Source of the DNA: Bacteroidota bacterium
GTDB lineage: Bacteria; Bacteroidota; Bacteroidia; NS11-12g; UBA9320
DNA length: 64,000 nucleotides
Assembly (NCBI GenBank): GCA_016124755.1
Contig: WGNA01000011.1
Coordinates: forward strand, 62,001 to 126,000
Reading direction: 5' to 3'
Below are positions 37,955 to 46,518 of this stretch, one piece after another; within the stretch, counting starts at the first letter, position 1, and the number at the start of each line of letters is the position of its first letter. The notes beneath the pieces were generated by a model that worked only from the letters and a program-made list of their open reading frames with translations, did no database searches and was not told the DNA's origin. The position numbers and the translations under genes are program-made.

Positions 37955-39016
37955 TTATTTTGAAATCACTTCAACCACACTTCCATCGCGGAGGTTAATG
38001 AGTCCGCTCAGGATAATTTCTTCACCGGCATTAAGTCCGCTTATCGCTTCGATCGATTCACCGGATTCGCGTCCAACCACAATCTTCCGCACTTTAGCAT
38101 GACCATTTTCAACCACATACACATACGGATTCGCCAAACCTTCCGCCAATGCTGATTTCGGTATCATCAGAATTTTATCGTTTGATTTAATGTCGAATGT
38201 TACCCGAACGAAGGTTCCGGCTTTGAGTGAATTTTTCTTGTTGTTGTCGATGGTGATTTCCACCGGATAATTGTGGTTCTGATCGCCTTTCGGACTGATA
38301 AACCGAACCTTGCCCTGAAATTTTTGCCCGGCGTAAACATCGGAAGTTACCGAAACAGTCATGCCTTCTTTTAACCGGTACACCACGCTTTCACTCACCA
38401 TTACGGTAGCCTTCAGTCGTGAAACATCTACCACGGTTCCGAGCGTAGTTCCGATATTCACGAACTCGCCCTGCTGAACACGTTTGTCGACAACTTCACC
38501 GCTGATCGGACTCACAATCGATCCGTCGGCAATTTGCTGTCGGATCTGAGCTGCCTGCGATTTGGCATTTTCGTAATTGTACTGAGCGTTTTTATAATCG
38601 TTTTCGGAAGCGGCTTTGGATTCGAAAAGAGATTTGAAGTTTTTATAATCGCGTTCGGTTTTGTCCACTAAAAGCTGAGCGGCTTCTAAACTCAGTTGTT
38701 TTTGGGTTACGTCGATTCCGCCCAGACGCTGACCCTTTACAACCCGGCTTCCGCGATCAAAATTGATGGTTGCCAGTCGGCCGGAAGTGTTAACAGTGAG
38801 TTTCACTTCTTCAAAAGCTTCGGTTTCTGCCGGTAAAGAAATCACCGATTCGGGTGCCTGCATTCCGGTTTTAACAGTCGTTACCGGAATCGGAATTTCC
38901 GAGCGATCAACGACCTGATTGCTTTCTTCGATTTTGTGTTTATTGGCGGCAAGTCGGAATGCGATCAGTGCCACAAGAATTACAATGGAGAGCGTGATAA
39001 AGATTTTGCGTTTCAT
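37955..39016 (-). CDS. RND pump membrane-fusion (periplasmic adaptor) protein
   Basis: 353 residues, N-terminal membrane anchor MKRKIFITLSIVILVALIAF, then lipoyl-like halves around LTVNTSGRLATINFDRGSRVVKGQ and IVSPISGEVVDKRVQQGEFVNIG, a coiled-coil hairpin (about 105-145), and the beta-barrel segment GQKFQGKVRFISPKGDQNHN. Periplasmic link between the inner-membrane pump and TolC. It follows tolC by 13 bases and precedes the pump gene by 6 bases. Confidence 0.95.
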   Translation of the reverse strand: MKRKIFITLSIVILVALIAFRLAANKHKIEESNQVVDRSEIPIPVTTVKTGMQAPESVISLPAETEAFEEVKLTVNTSGRLATINFDRGSRVVKGQRLGGIDVTQKQLSLEAAQLLVDKTERDYKNFKSLFESKAASENDYKNAQYNYENAKSQAAQIRQQIADGSIVSPISGEVVDKRVQQGEFVNIGTTLGTVVDVSRLKATVMVSESVVYRLKEGMTVSVTSDVYAGQKFQGKVRFISPKGDQNHNYPVEITIDNNKKNSLKAGTFVRVTFDIKSNDKILMIPKSALAEGLANPYVYVVENGHAKVRKIVVGRESGESIEAISGLNAGEEIILSGLINLRDGSVVEVISK

Positions 39017-39029
39017 TTTTATGATTGAA

Positions 39030-40379
39030 TTAAAGCTGTTCGATGTATTGTCTTAAAGTTCCTTTTGATTTTTCGAGGTTGAGTCGGTTCATGCAGTAGG
39101 TGAGCAAAGAAGAGATGTAATTGTTCTGAGCTTCCTGCCACGCGTATTGGGCATTCAGCAAATCGGAAAGCGAGGTAACTCCCTGTTGATACTGAAGATT
39201 GGTATTGTCGAATACTTCTTTTGCCAGATCCAGATTTTGTTTATTAATCTCTAATGTGTTTTCACTGGTTTTTAAAGTTGAATATGCATTGGCAATTGCG
39301 AGCTGAAGATTATTAGTGGTTACTTCAAATTTTTCGCGTGCACTGTTCAGATTCAATTCACTTTGCTGAATCTGACTGCTCAGTTTCATGCTGCTGAAAA
39401 TGGGTACGCTCAGTTTTACGCCAACTACGGAATAATCGTAGAGGTTTTTGAATTGTTCACTAAAAGTGTTGTTGAAAGTCTGAGCGCCATAACGGGCATA
39501 GGCAGAAACTTTAGGAAGAACGCTGGCCCGGTTGCGGTCGAGGTCGATTTCCTTTAGTTTTAATGTTTGCATCTGAATCTGATAATCGAGTGCGTTGTTT
39601 ACATCCATTTGCACCTGCTCGTCATATACTTTAACCGAATCGTAATTAAAAGTCTCGTTTATTACTAATGGAGTTTCGGCATCCATTCCCATGGAAATCC
39701 GGAGTTGATTCATTGCAAGTTCGTAGCTGTTCATGCAGCTTTTTTGTTTCGCAAGCGTGTTGTTGTAATTCACTTTTACACGGTTCACATCCAACGGTTG
39801 AATGATCCCCTTTTCGAGTCGGTTTTGCTGAATGCGCAGTAGTTCCGAAATTTTCTTTTCGTTTTCAGCCAGCAGGTCGAGTTGTTCGCGCTGAACCACT
39901 ACCTGATAAAATGCCATTATTGTATTGTAGGCAACTTCGTCTTCGACCTTGGCTTTTTGCAAAGCGGCGAGTTCCGAATTTGGCCGGCTGGCTTTGATGC
40001 CGGTTAAAAGCGACTGATCAAAAATTACCTGATCGAGCTGTCCGAATACATTGGAAGTGTATTGGTTTCCAAACTGAACTTTTGTGTCTTTCGGGCCTAA
40101 TGCACCGGCCGGAATAACGGTTGTCATTCGTTTCAGGTTGTCATCCATGGTTCCGGTTGCGGTAATTTGCGGCAGGTAGTAGGAGAGGGCTTCCGTGGCT
40201 TTTTTGTTGGCAGCTTCCTCGTCGTATCCCGCGGCTTTAATGCTGGGATGGTTTTTTAGACTAAAGACAATACAGTCTTTCAGCGACATCGCCTGACCAG
40301 TGTCTTGAGCCCATGCAGTTGATTGAAAAACCAAAGCAAAAAAGGCTAAGAGGGCTTTGGTTCTTTTGATTTTTATCAT
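39030..40379 (-). CDS. TolC-family outer-membrane efflux protein
   Basis: 449 residues, signal peptide ending STAWAQ. Two homologous OEP halves of long helices with typical phrases LKDCIVFSLKNHPSI, NTIMAFYQVVVQREQL, LEKGIIQPLDVNRVKVNY and YQQGVTSLSDLLNAQYAWQEAQNNYI. It forms the outer-membrane channel of the tripartite pump. A MarR-type dyad (40395-40418) lies 16 bases before the start, between marR and this gene. Confidence 0.95.
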   Translation of the reverse strand: MIKIKRTKALLAFFALVFQSTAWAQDTGQAMSLKDCIVFSLKNHPSIKAAGYDEEAANKKATEALSYYLPQITATGTMDDNLKRMTTVIPAGALGPKDTKVQFGNQYTSNVFGQLDQVIFDQSLLTGIKASRPNSELAALQKAKVEDEVAYNTIMAFYQVVVQREQLDLLAENEKKISELLRIQQNRLEKGIIQPLDVNRVKVNYNNTLAKQKSCMNSYELAMNQLRISMGMDAETPLVINETFNYDSVKVYDEQVQMDVNNALDYQIQMQTLKLKEIDLDRNRASVLPKVSAYARYGAQTFNNTFSEQFKNLYDYSVVGVKLSVPIFSSMKLSSQIQQSELNLNSAREKFEVTTNNLQLAIANAYSTLKTSENTLEINKQNLDLAKEVFDNTNLQYQQGVTSLSDLLNAQYAWQEAQNNYISSLLTYCMNRLNLEKSKGTLRQYIEQL

Positions 40380-40394
40380 TTCGGTAACAATTAT

Positions 40395-40418
40395 TTAGTT
40401 TAGAATTAAATGAACTAA
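40395..40418. promoter_or_regulatory. putative MarR operator in front of tolC
   Basis: TTAGTTTA-N8-TGAACTAA: arms of eight bases with one mismatch. It shares the GTTYA-N8-TGAAC core with the site upstream of marR, and sits in the 55-bp gap between marR and tolC. Confidence 0.65.
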
Positions 40419-40434
40419 TTATGGTAAAAAAATA

Positions 40435-40908
40435 TCAGGGGTTCATTTTGCGCCATTTCTCAAATATGGCGGGGAGTTCGCCCTGAATAAATTTCATGAA
40501 GCGCACCATGCGATCGAGTCCCTGGTTGAATTCGGGTGTTTCTTTGGTGCGTTGATCGAGGATTTCCTGCCAGAGCAAACCGATGTTTGAAAAGCTTTCC
40601 AGTTTTTCCTGAGAGTTCTTTTCCCAGATATCGAGTCGGAGCCGGAAATATCTTTTTCGATCGCCGGGTTTGGTGATATACTCGATTCTTCCGTGTCCGA
40701 GCAACCGGTTAATTCCGTTACTGGCGGCACCTTTACTGATCAACAGAGTTTGGTAAATTTCCTCAAATGTGAGTTCGGTGATATCACAAACCGCGAGAAG
40801 TGCAAGAATGCGGGCTTCGGCAGGTGCAGATCCGGATCGCTCCATATACACACCAAATTTTTCAATGAGGTGTTTCTGATCTTCTGATAATTCTATGGTT
40901 CTTTCCAT
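40435..40908 (-). CDS. MarR/GbsR-type transcriptional regulator of the efflux operon
   Basis: 157 residues, winged helix with recognition region EIYQTLLISKGAASNGINRLLGHGRIEYITKPGDRKRYFRL, very like the GbsR-type regulator at 13590. Helical C-terminus for dimerisation. It is the first gene of the tolC-MFP-RND cluster in the same direction; dyads of the same design lie upstream of this gene and in front of tolC. Expected to be a repressor relieved by a pump substrate. Confidence 0.88.
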   Translation of the reverse strand: MERTIELSEDQKHLIEKFGVYMERSGSAPAEARILALLAVCDITELTFEEIYQTLLISKGAASNGINRLLGHGRIEYITKPGDRKRYFRLRLDIWEKNSQEKLESFSNIGLLWQEILDQRTKETPEFNQGLDRMVRFMKFIQGELPAIFEKWRKMNP

Positions 40909-40949
40909 ATCGTCTCAATTTGACGGGGCGAAATTAAAACACCTATTTG

Positions 40950-40967
40950 GTTCACGCAATAGTGAAC
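40950..40967. promoter_or_regulatory. putative MarR operator and promoter upstream of marR
   Basis: GTTCAC-N6-GTGAAC, equivalent to GTTCA-N8-TGAAC. On the minus strand the spacer contains ATTG, followed after 20 bases by TAATTTCG, a one-mismatch -7 box. The site therefore covers the candidate -33 box, fitting autorepression. Confidence 0.65.
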
Positions 40968-41024
40968 TGAAAAAACTTTTGAACTTTTGTTTAGCGATGA
41001 TCCGATTTCATTCCGGCAGATGCG

Positions 41025-41250
41025 ATCCAAAATCGTAAATCTGCGATCGTCCATCGGATGGTATTTCAGTCCCGATCAAAAATCGTAAATCTGCGATCGT
41101 CCATCGGATGGTATTTCAGTCCCGATCAAAACTCGTAAATCTGCGATCGTCCATCGGATGATATTTCAGTCCCGATCAAAAATCGTAAATCTGCGATCGT
41201 CCATCGGTTGGTATTTCAGTCCCGATCCAAAATCGTAAATCTAAGATCGT
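41025..41250. repeat. 50-bp tandem repeat, about 4.5 copies
   Basis: The block CTGCGATCGT recurs at 41041, 41091, 41141 and 41191, and a degraded copy (CTAAGATCGT) at 41241, exactly 50 bases apart. The whole period is conserved (for example ATTTCAGTCCCGATC and AATCGTAAAT), with only single-base changes. It lies between the upstream end of the marR region and the end of the NADH dehydrogenase gene. Confidence 0.95.
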
Positions 41251-41264
41251 ACTTTTCTCATGTC

Positions 41265-42539
41265 TTAATCTTCCTTGTCTTCCAGAATCAACCGCAACGC
41301 AGTATTTTTCGAGATATAGGCCCAAGCCCAATTGATGAAAATAATGAGCTTGTTGCGAACACTCAGAATGAGCATGAGGTGGAGAAACATCCAGATCACC
41401 CAGGCAAAAAAGCCTTTGATGTGGAGTGATTTTATATCCACCACCGAACGGTTCCGGCCAATAGTTGCCATCGTTCCGAGGTCCCGGTATTCGTATTCCG
41501 TAGTTGGTTTTTGCTGTTCAATCCGACGAAGGTTTTTGGCGAGATTATTTGCCTGTTGAATGGCAACGTTTGCCAGTTGCGGATGTCCGTTCGGATATTT
41601 GGGAGTTTCCATCATTGCCATGTCGCCCACCACAAAAATGTTGGGATGATCGGTTAACTGATTGATGCGATTCACCTTAATACGACCGCCGCGCCCGATA
41701 CATTCGGTTGGAATACCTTTGATTCCGTTCGCCATAATACCGGCAGACCAGATTACAGTTTTCGTTTTAATGGTTTCTCCGGACTGAGTTGTCAGCACTT
41801 CCCCGTCGTATGATTTTACGATGGTGTTGGTGCGAATTTCAACCCCCATTTTTTCGAGGTAGCGTTGCGAATCTTCCTGACTTTTTTTGCTCATGCTTCC
41901 CAGAGTGTGATCACTGCCTTCGATGAGAATTATTTTGAGTTTGGAGAAATCGATCCGGTGAAAATCTTTAGGAAGGATGTACTTTTTTATTTCGGCAAAA
42001 GCACCGCTCAATTCCACTCCGGTCGGACCGCCACCTACGATTACAATATTGCACAATGCTTCGACATCATTGTTTTGTTGATTCACAATTTTTTCGAAGA
42101 CCTGTAAAATGTGGTTTCTAATTTTTAATGCATCAGAAGTGGATTTTAATGAAATGGCATTTTGGGCTAATTCATTATTTCCAAAGAAATTGGTTTTTCC
42201 ACCTAAGGCTAAAATGAGATAGTCGTATTCGATGTCACCAATGCTGGTCTCCAGTTTTTTATTCGGAGCATCTACAGCTTCGGCATTAGCCAATCGTATC
42301 CGGATGTGTTTGTTGTTCCGGAAAACGTACCGGATGGGAAAGGAAACGCTTGAGGGTTCTATCTGTGCTGTTGCAACCTGATATAAGAGTGGCTGAAACT
42401 GATGATAGTTGATTTTGTCGATAAGAAGAACCTCAAACAATCCGGGGTCGAGTTCTTTTGCCAGATTAATTCCGGCGAACCCACCGCCAACGACTACCAC
42501 ATTTTTCTTCACCTTATAAATTAACAGTTGATCCAACAC
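41265..42539 (-). CDS. ndh: type II NADH dehydrogenase
   Basis: 424-residue FAD-dependent NADH:quinone oxidoreductase, single subunit, non-proton-pumping, bound to the inner membrane. FAD-binding VVVVGGGFAGINLAKEL at the N-terminus; NADH-binding IVIVGGGPTGVELSGAFAE near residue 165; GDMAMMETPKYPNGHPQLANVAIQQ in the second FAD segment. C-terminal hydrophobic region about 355-405 for membrane attachment. The recognised quinone-site phrase AQIEPSS at about 56 is typical of the family. Monocistronic on the minus strand; its 3' end is next to the 50-bp repeats. Confidence 0.92.
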   Translation of the reverse strand: MLDQLLIYKVKKNVVVVGGGFAGINLAKELDPGLFEVLLIDKINYHQFQPLLYQVATAQIEPSSVSFPIRYVFRNNKHIRIRLANAEAVDAPNKKLETSIGDIEYDYLILALGGKTNFFGNNELAQNAISLKSTSDALKIRNHILQVFEKIVNQQNNDVEALCNIVIVGGGPTGVELSGAFAEIKKYILPKDFHRIDFSKLKIILIEGSDHTLGSMSKKSQEDSQRYLEKMGVEIRTNTIVKSYDGEVLTTQSGETIKTKTVIWSAGIMANGIKGIPTECIGRGGRIKVNRINQLTDHPNIFVVGDMAMMETPKYPNGHPQLANVAIQQANNLAKNLRRIEQQKPTTEYEYRDLGTMATIGRNRSVVDIKSLHIKGFFAWVIWMFLHLMLILSVRNKLIIFINWAWAYISKNTALRLILEDKED

Positions 42540-42573
42540 ATTAGTTTACAATATTCGATAATATGTTTCATCC

Positions 42574-42760
42574 GCCGCGCTCCTATGCTGTAGCTTCGGC
42601 GCAAGCGTAAGCTTCAGCGCAGGCGGATCATCCGCCGCCCCTGTTTGCTATAGCTTTCTCTTACGCCGAAGCTTCAGCGTAGGGGCGCAGCGCAAGCCTA
42701 AGTATCAACGAAGGGGCACGGTCTAAGGGAAAGCTCAGCGTAGGAGATTGCTTTTTGATT
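42574..42760. repeat. two adjacent palindromic repeat units
   Basis: First unit 42573-42630 begins ATCCGCC and ends GGCGGAT, with inner TAGCTTC / AAGCTTCAG phrases. The second unit follows at once, with GCCCCT and AGGGGC as arms. Both can fold into hairpins; they look like dispersed intergenic palindromes. The remaining part to 42760 has degraded copies of the 'AAGCTCAGCGTAGG' phrase. Confidence 0.6.
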
Positions 42761-43172
42761 TGACCATTCAAAGTATTTGAGTATATCTTATTCGTATTAT
42801 GTCTCCGAAAATGCTACCACGGAGCGTCATCCCGGGCCGCGTTCCGGGATCTGGTTGTTGTGAATCGGAAAACCGAATAAAAAAGGTAAACCCAAATCAA
42901 ATAAAACCTCAAGTCAAAAGAAATTTAATGATTCAAATACCAGCTATAAAAACAAAAATGAGATCCCGGAATGTTGTGTTTGGTTCACACTGACAACTCA
43001 TATCCCATCTCAAATTGTGAGACTATGGAAACAGGAGGTCTTCAGTGGGATTACGCTCGGTGGTAAATCTTATGCCTGAGGTAATTTGAGAATCCGGTGA
43101 TCTTCTATATTGATCAGAATTGATTCTTCCAATTCCCGTTTTAGTTGATTTTACATAATCAAACTATTAGAA
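42761..43172. other. non-coding region with a CCGGGAT-type inverted repeat
   Basis: Contains the phrase GTCATCCCGGGCCGCG-TTCCGGGATC (about 42827-42851) and its partner GATCCCGGAA (about 42962-42971), with GTTGTG-type flanks, giving a loose 150-bp inverted repeat. The plus-strand frame over 42799-42993 is repeat-derived. No gene supported; the stretch to 43172 shows nothing recognisable. Confidence 0.5.
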
Positions 43173-44456
43173 TTACCAGCTATCAATATATACCATCAAC
43201 TGTTCCTTCAAATCTTCTCCCCTTATTGCTCTGGCTATAATAACACCACTTGGGTCGATTAAAATGGTCGTAGGGTATGCATTAATGTTATATAGTTTTC
43301 GGAAATCGTTTTCCTCATCCGATAATATTTGGATCCATTTAATGGCGTATTTTTCAATAGCGGATTTCAGAGGGTCTGGGCTGTCTACAGCAATTCCGAT
43401 AAATACAATTTTGCTGGAATCCAAGTTTGAGTGCGCTCTTCTAATATTGGCAATTTCTTCTACACACGGTGCACACCATGTACCCCAGAAATCAAGGTAA
43501 ACGAATTTTCCTTTAAAGTCGGAGAGTGAGATAACAGCGGAATCGGATCCAAATTTTCGGGCCTTAAATGGTATAGCTCTCATACCTATCTGTGATGAAA
43601 AGGGAACTGTATCACCCGGCATTTCTTCAAGACTAAGGGTTAAACTTCTGAAATCCGCTTTAAGATATTTATAATATTTGCCATCCAGTAAAATGTATTC
43701 TCCTTTGTTTATTTTATTTTTTATATCGGTTTCATTATATAAAATGGTGCCACTATAAAATGTGACACCGCTACTTGGGCCTGCTATAAAAAGGGTATTA
43801 TTTTTTAAAAAAGATCTGTAATGAACAGGAAAGTTTTGAAGAATTTCTCCGTCTTTGTGTCTCAAAATAAAAATGGGTATTTCTCTGGAAACTATTTTTC
43901 CGCCAATTTGAAAATCCCCATAAACGAAAACAGAGTTTGAACGAACAACGGAGTCTGTTAAACGACCAGGGTCAAATGGCTTCTCGCAATAATAAATACT
44001 CGTTGTTTTTTCATCCGAGAAATCCAAATTGTGATTGGTATCGATTCGATAAACGATTGAGTCATTGTGAACCTTACCCAGAACAATATTCACGAAACAG
44101 TTAATGGGTCTGGTTGAAAGGTTTTTTGTGGTGTCAATATTCCAGGATTCCGTTAAACTCAGAAATCTTTCTCGCGTAATTTTTCCCAATTTGTAATTCT
44201 GATAGGCGAACTGATGTGCATCAAACCAAATCTGGTGTACGACCGGATCTTTCCATTCGGCTGGTATTCCTTTAACTTTGGACTCAGTTGATTTCCAGGG
44301 ATTGCTCTCTGGCATGGGGTTCATTGAAATTATGCCGAAACTCTTCGAGAGATTTCCATAGCCTATTTGTGGGGTGATGTTCAACCGAAGGGTATCGCCG
44401 GCCTTTACTTTAATCAAAGCCAACGAGAAGATTGCGAGAAATACGGTTCTAATCAT
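43173..44456 (-). CDS. TlpA-family thioredoxin-like protein
   Basis: 427 residues with a signal peptide (MIRTVFLAIFSLALIKVKA). A long beta-rich N-terminal part of about 280 residues precedes a thioredoxin fold with FVYLDFWGTWCAPCVEEIANIR (redox WCAPC near residue 330), FIGIAVDSPD and INAYPTTILIDPSG (cis-Pro loop). Periplasmic thiol:disulfide exchange is likely. The N-terminal part is not a family I can name. It lies 3 bases after the DUF1801 gene, in the same direction. Confidence 0.85.
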   Translation of the reverse strand: MIRTVFLAIFSLALIKVKAGDTLRLNITPQIGYGNLSKSFGIISMNPMPESNPWKSTESKVKGIPAEWKDPVVHQIWFDAHQFAYQNYKLGKITRERFLSLTESWNIDTTKNLSTRPINCFVNIVLGKVHNDSIVYRIDTNHNLDFSDEKTTSIYYCEKPFDPGRLTDSVVRSNSVFVYGDFQIGGKIVSREIPIFILRHKDGEILQNFPVHYRSFLKNNTLFIAGPSSGVTFYSGTILYNETDIKNKINKGEYILLDGKYYKYLKADFRSLTLSLEEMPGDTVPFSSQIGMRAIPFKARKFGSDSAVISLSDFKGKFVYLDFWGTWCAPCVEEIANIRRAHSNLDSSKIVFIGIAVDSPDPLKSAIEKYAIKWIQILSDEENDFRKLYNINAYPTTILIDPSGVIIARAIRGEDLKEQLMVYIDSW

Positions 44457-44459
44457 TTT

Positions 44460-44882
44460 CTAATTTTTTTCAATTCCCATTTTTATCGCCTTCTTCAATA
44501 CATCTGAATTAACATCTTGTAATTTTTTAAATTTAATACAATACCCGGTTACGCTGGCTTTTCCGATGTTTTTTTCAAATGTTTCCTTAAGATAATGTTT
44601 GTCTTCAATCCCCATTATGTAAACCGAAATTCCGGTTGTGTTGGCACTGATACCAACCTGATAAAACTCTTTTGAATCACCATTTGCATAATGAATCATT
44701 CGGGAACCGTAACCGATATTCGGATTCGAAACCACCTTGCCCTCGGGGTTTAGTCCGTCTAAAAACCAAAGTTTGCAATCGGGAGATTCCCGTTGAATGA
44801 ATTGATGTAATTCGGTTAAATCGTTTCTTTTGATTTCCGGTTGACTGTCGATATATGCGTTAATTTGTTCCTCGGTGTTCAT
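44460..44882 (-). CDS. DUF1801-domain protein
   Basis: 140-residue cytoplasmic protein of the YdhG/DUF1801 type (beta-alpha-beta fold like SufBC-associated proteins). Typical features: AYIDSQPEIKRNDLTELHQF, the NPNIGYGSRMIHYANG stretch, and GKASVTGYCIKFKKLQDVNS. Function of the family is not well established. Sits between the TlpA gene and the TfoX gene, all minus strand. Confidence 0.8.
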   Translation of the reverse strand: MNTEEQINAYIDSQPEIKRNDLTELHQFIQRESPDCKLWFLDGLNPEGKVVSNPNIGYGSRMIHYANGDSKEFYQVGISANTTGISVYIMGIEDKHYLKETFEKNIGKASVTGYCIKFKKLQDVNSDVLKKAIKMGIEKN

Positions 44883-44913
44883 TTAAATTCAACGATAAAT
44901 TATTAGCATAGAT

Positions 44914-45237
44914 TTATTTCTTCTTTTTCGGCTTCGGTTCTGGTAATTCGTTTACTGTAATTCGCACCAATTCGCTGAGTCGGTCACGGTCTTCGAGCAG
45001 GTCTTCAATCAGGAAGTACATTTTTGCGCCGGGATAAGGTGGTGCTTCTGTCACTTCGCCGAGATATTGTCTTCCGGCGTTTGTGGGTTTAATAAATAAT
45101 CTATTGTCGCAAATCAATCCGAATATTTTTCCGTTTGAATAAATACCGTATTCACCAAACATTTTTTTAGCAGTGATATCACCGGCTTTGGGCATCTGTT
45201 CAATTATATAATCAACGAATATTTGATCTGTTGCCAT
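44914..45237 (-). CDS. TfoX/Sxy N-terminal-domain protein
   Basis: 107-residue protein matching the TfoX N-terminal domain: the conserved MFGEYGIYSNGKIFGLICDNRLFIKPTNAG phrase followed by PPYPGAKMYF. The basic tail ends PKPKKKK. TfoX is a competence regulator in gamma-proteobacteria; stand-alone N-terminal forms in Bacteroidota have no proven role. Cytoplasmic. Minus-strand cluster with DUF1801 and RDD genes. Confidence 0.88.
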   Translation of the reverse strand: MATDQIFVDYIIEQMPKAGDITAKKMFGEYGIYSNGKIFGLICDNRLFIKPTNAGRQYLGEVTEAPPYPGAKMYFLIEDLLEDRDRLSELVRITVNELPEPKPKKKK

Positions 45238-45268
45238 TTGAATTATCTTTCATTTTATGATGCAGAGT

Positions 45269-45703
45269 TTAATGTTCTTCATCCTGAACCACCATGGTGT
45301 TTGACACTTCATCGTGCCAGGCGTAATCCGAAAAAAGCAGGGATATATTATCGAGTGGAATAAACCGGCAAAGGCTTCTTCCTAAAATATTTAAAAAGGT
45401 TGGTTTGTCGCCATTGATTGTAATTACATGGGTTTTGGAAATCAATTTACCCGGAGTTTTAGAAAGGTAAAACTCAAATACCGTGAAATAACTCATCATA
45501 ACGCCCCAAAACAGGAAAAACACCAACACAGGCTCATTATCTTCATCAATCAGATTGAATGCGAAAATGAACCCAAGAAGCAATCCCAGAATTAACATGA
45601 TACAAGTTGTGTCAATCACATAATTTACCAATCGCGAGATTTTTTTCGCGACTTTGGGTCGAACGGCGGTTTCTGATTCGTCGAGGATGGTGAAATTGTT
45701 CAT
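45269..45703 (-). CDS. RDD-family membrane protein
   Basis: About 144 residues from the ATG at 45703 (MNNFTILDESE); the frame to 45745 adds 14 residues that look unconserved. RDD features: ISRLVNYVIDTTCIMLI with the Arg-Asp pair, three helices (about 25-50, 62-84 and a shallow third), and KTPGKLISKTHVI with the conserved Lys-Thr-Pro-Gly-Lys. Inner membrane. Minus-strand neighbour of TfoX. Confidence 0.85.
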   Translation of the reverse strand: MNNFTILDESETAVRPKVAKKISRLVNYVIDTTCIMLILGLLLGFIFAFNLIDEDNEPVLVFFLFWGVMMSYFTVFEFYLSKTPGKLISKTHVITINGDKPTFLNILGRSLCRFIPLDNISLLFSDYAWHDEVSNTMVVQDEEH

Positions 45704-45759
45704 ATTACGAATTAAAGGGAAATTATGCTGAGAATTGTGGACCATCGACAGAGTTATGA

Positions 45760-46518
45760 TTAAGTTAAGCGGGAATCATTTAAACAACTGTTATACAAGG
45801 CAGTTCCAAGTTTCCGATGTCCCTCTTCATTTAAATGCACGCCATCTGCCTCAAAATAATTTGTAGTGATCGCATTGGCATTGATGAAACAAATATGTTT
45901 TTTTTGGCAGAAATTATACAGGAAATCTGAATACCATTTCAAAGTAACGTTCATTAGTGCGGCTTCCGGATTCCCGGGAGGAGATATGATTCTGAGATCC
46001 ACATTCTTTTCATGACATACATCATTCAGTAATTGTATTTGCTTAGAAACATACAACCGACTCCAATGATGTAGACCAGTTACAAATCCCAACAGTAAAT
46101 TCAGGTCGCGCAGATCAATAAATTTTCGAGGGATAAAGACATAATTTCTGGTATAATACTTCTCTGTAAGTAAATTGTCCCAGAGTAATTTTCTGTTAAT
46201 GAATGCGGGATGTATTGCTCTTTTCTGAATATCACGATTTACATTATATTTAATAAGAAGTTTTTGCAATGGCATCAATGCAAAAGGTCTGACGAATAAG
46301 TAAAGGATATCTGGTTTATTTATTTGTATGAAGCTGCTACATTTTTGTATGAGATGATCAAATGTGAAATACATTCCATGTGAAATCGAAAACGAAACGT
46401 TTGTGAATTTTTCCGAAAGTAATACTTCTAAAACCGAATGAAATAGTTTGTTATCTTCCATCCCTGGTTGTTGGTTAATACACCCTCCCATAAAACCAAT
46501 TTTGAGGTTACTCGTCAC
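45760..46518 (-). CDS. SGNH/GDSL-type hydrolase-like protein with unusual block I
   Basis: 252 residues. The block V end DGVHLNEEGHRKLG is a canonical SGNH C-terminus with the catalytic Asp-His pair, and ISPPGNPEA and NANAITTNYF fit the region before it. Block I reads KIGFMGGCINQQ where a nucleophilic Ser (GDS) is expected, so here a Cys or Gly replaces it and activity may be absent or altered. No signal peptide. It is coupled to the CitE-like gene by ATGA and probably acts with it. The pair could modify a specific metabolite or polymer. Confidence 0.65.
   Translation of the reverse strand: MTSNLKIGFMGGCINQQPGMEDNKLFHSVLEVLLSEKFTNVSFSISHGMYFTFDHLIQKCSSFIQINKPDILYLFVRPFALMPLQKLLIKYNVNRDIQKRAIHPAFINRKLLWDNLLTEKYYTRNYVFIPRKFIDLRDLNLLLGFVTGLHHWSRLYVSKQIQLLNDVCHEKNVDLRIISPPGNPEAALMNVTLKWYSDFLYNFCQKKHICFINANAITTNYFEADGVHLNEEGHRKLGTALYNSCLNDSRLT

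Noticed and set aside
41025-41250. Possible CRISPR array (50-bp repeated block)
   Set aside because: The whole period is conserved, with no variable spacers, and no cas genes are nearby. It is a plain tandem repeat.
42799-42993. Short plus-strand frame in the intergenic region after ndh
   Set aside because: It is made of the CCGGGAT-type repeat and adjoining sequence; no domain.
43022-43172. Possible coding remnant downstream of the TlpA gene
   Set aside because: A minus-strand frame without stops for about 40 codons exists, but it has a stop before it, no start codon and no recognisable motif.
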